Position numbers and translations under genes: made by a program. The notes below the pieces were generated by a model, which was given only the letters and a program-made list of their open reading frames with translations, did no database searches and was not told the origin of the DNA. From Spirochaetia bacterium (GTDB lineage Bacteria > Spirochaetota > Spirochaetia > Sphaerochaetales > Sphaerochaetaceae), in NCBI GenBank assembly GCA_900769955.1, contig CAAGIP010000046.1:1-23690 (forward strand): 23,690 bases of DNA, written 5' to 3'. Shown piece by piece: positions 22,713-23,690 of the stretch. The first letter of the stretch is position 1, and each line of letters begins with the position of its first letter.

Positions 22713-23126
22713 ATGATTTTCAGTCTCACTCTTTCATATGAACTCACATACAGGGAAGATGCCGTCAGCTTTGAAACCATAGACTCCATGCCAGTAGGCA
22801 GTGAAACCTGTTTTGCCTATGATTTCCGTTTTGATGACGTATTCATCAGGACGGATCTCATATGGTCCGGAACAAGAAAGCCTCTTACAAAGAAAGAGAA
22901 GGAAATAATCGAAAGCGGTTTTCCCCCGCTCCCGCGGGAGGATGAGCATCTGTTCATTCCGGCGGGTAAATACGCACTGCTCCAGAGTGTTCCCGTAAGC
23001 AGGGAAAGTGAGCTTGCAAGGCATATACTGCCGTTCACTTCCACACGTCAGGAAGGCAGGGTATATGTAAGATTCATAAAGGAAAATGAACTGGAGTGCG
23101 TCATGCAGCTCTTTTTTCCGGCATGA
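22713..23126 (+). CDS. small uncharacterised protein, 137 residues
   Basis: I do not recognise this protein. From the ATG at 22713 it begins MIFSLTLSYELTYREDAVSF and has no signal peptide or membrane segment. It alternates beta-like stretches with charged loops. One proline-rich part, 'SGFPPLPREDEHLFIPAGKYALLQSVPVSRESE' (~69-101), with the 'IPAGKYALLQ' wording, faintly recalls the effector-binding (GyrI-like) fold, but this is a guess. The ATG at 22713 is preferred over an upstream in-frame TTG at 22662 because a -35/-10 pair lies between them and the extra residues are atypical. Stop at 23126; the next gene starts 40 bases on with its own promoter. Base composition is like its neighbours, so it is likely a real gene. 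Confidence 0.7.
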   Translation: MIFSLTLSYELTYREDAVSFETIDSMPVGSETCFAYDFRFDDVFIRTDLIWSGTRKPLTKKEKEIIESGFPPLPREDEHLFIPAGKYALLQSVPVSRESELARHILPFTSTRQEGRVYVRFIKENELECVMQLFFPA

Positions 23127-23130
23127 TGCC

Positions 23131-23159
23131 TTGCCGACGGAAGGTTATTAAATTATAGT
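23131..23159 (+). promoter_or_regulatory. leaderless-type promoter of the TraB-family gene
   Basis: TTGCCG (23131-23136), exactly 17 bases, TATAGT (23154-23159, five of six to consensus), seven bases to the ATG at 23167. No ribosome site between. This is among the clearest of the set. Confidence 0.5.
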
Positions 23160-23166
23160 GAATGTT

Positions 23167-23690
23167 ATGCAACTTCAAACAATAAGCGATACCGTGCACA
23201 GACTTATTCTCCCCGATCAGGAGATAGTGCTTGTCGGCACTGCCCACGTCAGTCAGAACAGCGTGGAGGAAGTAAGGAACATAATAGAAACAGAGTCCCC
23301 TGACAGGGTATGCATAGAGCTCGATGACGGCAGAATGAAGTCCAAGACTGACAAGCAGTCATATGAGAACATGGACATAAGGAAGGTCATCAGGGAAGGA
23401 AGAGGCTTCTTCCTGCTTGCCAACACTGCCCTTGCCTCCTTCCAGAGAAGGATGGGTGCCCAGACGGGAACAAAGCCAGGAGAGGAAATACTCGGAGCCG
23501 CTTCCATAGCAAAAGAAGCAGGTATCCCCGTATCCCTCTGTGACAGGGATATTCAGACCACTTTCAAACGTGCCTGGGCAAAAAGTTCACTGTGGAATAA
23601 ATGCAAACTGCTCGCAACCCTTATTTCCGCCGCCTTTTCCAATGAGGAAATAACACCTGAAGAACTGGAACAGCTTAAAAGTCAGGATAC
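23167..23690 (+). CDS. TraB/PrgY-family protein, partial (C-terminus beyond window)
   Basis: The visible 174 residues begin MQLQTISDTVHRLILPDQEI. The conserved N-terminal motif 'VLVGTAHVSQNSVEEV' (~21-36) followed by 'PDRVCIELDDGR' (~45-56) identifies the TraB family, whose members share a fold with TIKI/EreA-like putative metalloproteases and include the enterococcal pheromone-shutdown protein PrgY. The GTAH histidine and the acidic ELDDGR are the expected conserved residues. The usual C-terminal membrane helices would lie beyond the window edge. Function in bacteria without pheromone plasmids is unknown. ATG 23167 is chosen from the family start and from the -10 seven bases upstream. Confidence 0.88.
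   Translation, partial: MQLQTISDTVHRLILPDQEIVLVGTAHVSQNSVEEVRNIIETESPDRVCIELDDGRMKSKTDKQSYENMDIRKVIREGRGFFLLANTALASFQRRMGAQTGTKPGEEILGAASIAKEAGIPVSLCDRDIQTTFKRAWAKSSLWNKCKLLATLISAAFSNEEITPEELEQLKSQD

Noticed and set aside
1..23690. CRISPR array, insertion sequence, prophage, toxin-antitoxin or defence island
   Set aside because: No regularly spaced repeats, transposase, integrase or phage motifs, nor paired small genes of that kind, were seen; housekeeping and metabolic genes fill the window.

Overview
The window looks like a chromosomal segment of a diderm, probably anaerobic bacterium. I infer a spirochaete, of the Treponema/Sphaerochaeta kind. The grounds are the dnaX-ybaB-recR cluster, whose DnaX N-terminus has the wording I remember from spirochaetes, several lipobox-bearing lipoproteins, a flavodiiron oxygen/NO reductase, and a TraB-like protein. 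The assignment rests on memory of families, not on a search. There is no CRISPR array, insertion sequence, phage gene or obvious foreign island.

Layout. 1-1822: a divergent pair of transporters, a partial EamA permease (minus) and an MFS permease (plus). 1883-4747: a large minus-strand lipoprotein with Ig-like and fibronectin-like domains. 4964-5164: two serine tRNAs (CGA and GGA) with a strong terminator, then a stand-alone trmD. 5938-7074: a membrane diguanylate cyclase converging on trmD. 7100-7196: the small bacterial SRP RNA on the minus strand, just upstream of that cyclase. 7343-9923: dnaX-ybaB-recR, linked by 4-base ATGA overlaps. 9913-14962, all minus: dagK-like lipid kinase, a GH63/MGH1-like glycoside hydrolase, a KduD/IdnO-type sugar-acid dehydrogenase under a strong promoter with a KdgR-like palindrome, and an orphan peptide-type solute-binding lipoprotein. 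15046-21394: a six-gene plus-strand operon of MATE pump, nagA, pepD-type dipeptidase, class-I glutamine amidotransferase-like hydrolase (C26), exported beta-rich protein and calcineurin-like phosphoesterase lipoprotein. 21448-22635: flavodiiron protein (minus). 22713-23126: a small unknown protein. 23167-end: a TraB/PrgY-family protein cut by the window edge.

The most unusual signal is in promoter geometry rather than in a gene. Many genes that begin a transcript lack a usable Shine-Dalgarno sequence. Instead they carry a -10 of the form TAnnnT only 6-8 bases before the ATG, and in six cases a TTG-type -35 exactly 17 bases further upstream. This is what leaderless mRNAs look like. Other genes (dnaX, GGDEF, kduD, pepD, ybaB, the glycoside hydrolase) have normal Shine-Dalgarno sequences, so the window seems to mix two modes of initiation. 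The dagK/MATE pair shows it most clearly: a perfect 10-bp inverted repeat supplies both -35 boxes of two mirror-image leaderless promoters.

Functional links are modest. The six-gene operon combines amino-sugar and dipeptide breakdown with export and envelope proteins, which suggests salvage of cell-wall or host glycopeptide material. The sugar-acid dehydrogenase and the glycoside hydrolase suggest carbohydrate use. No undescribed defence or mobile system is visible.
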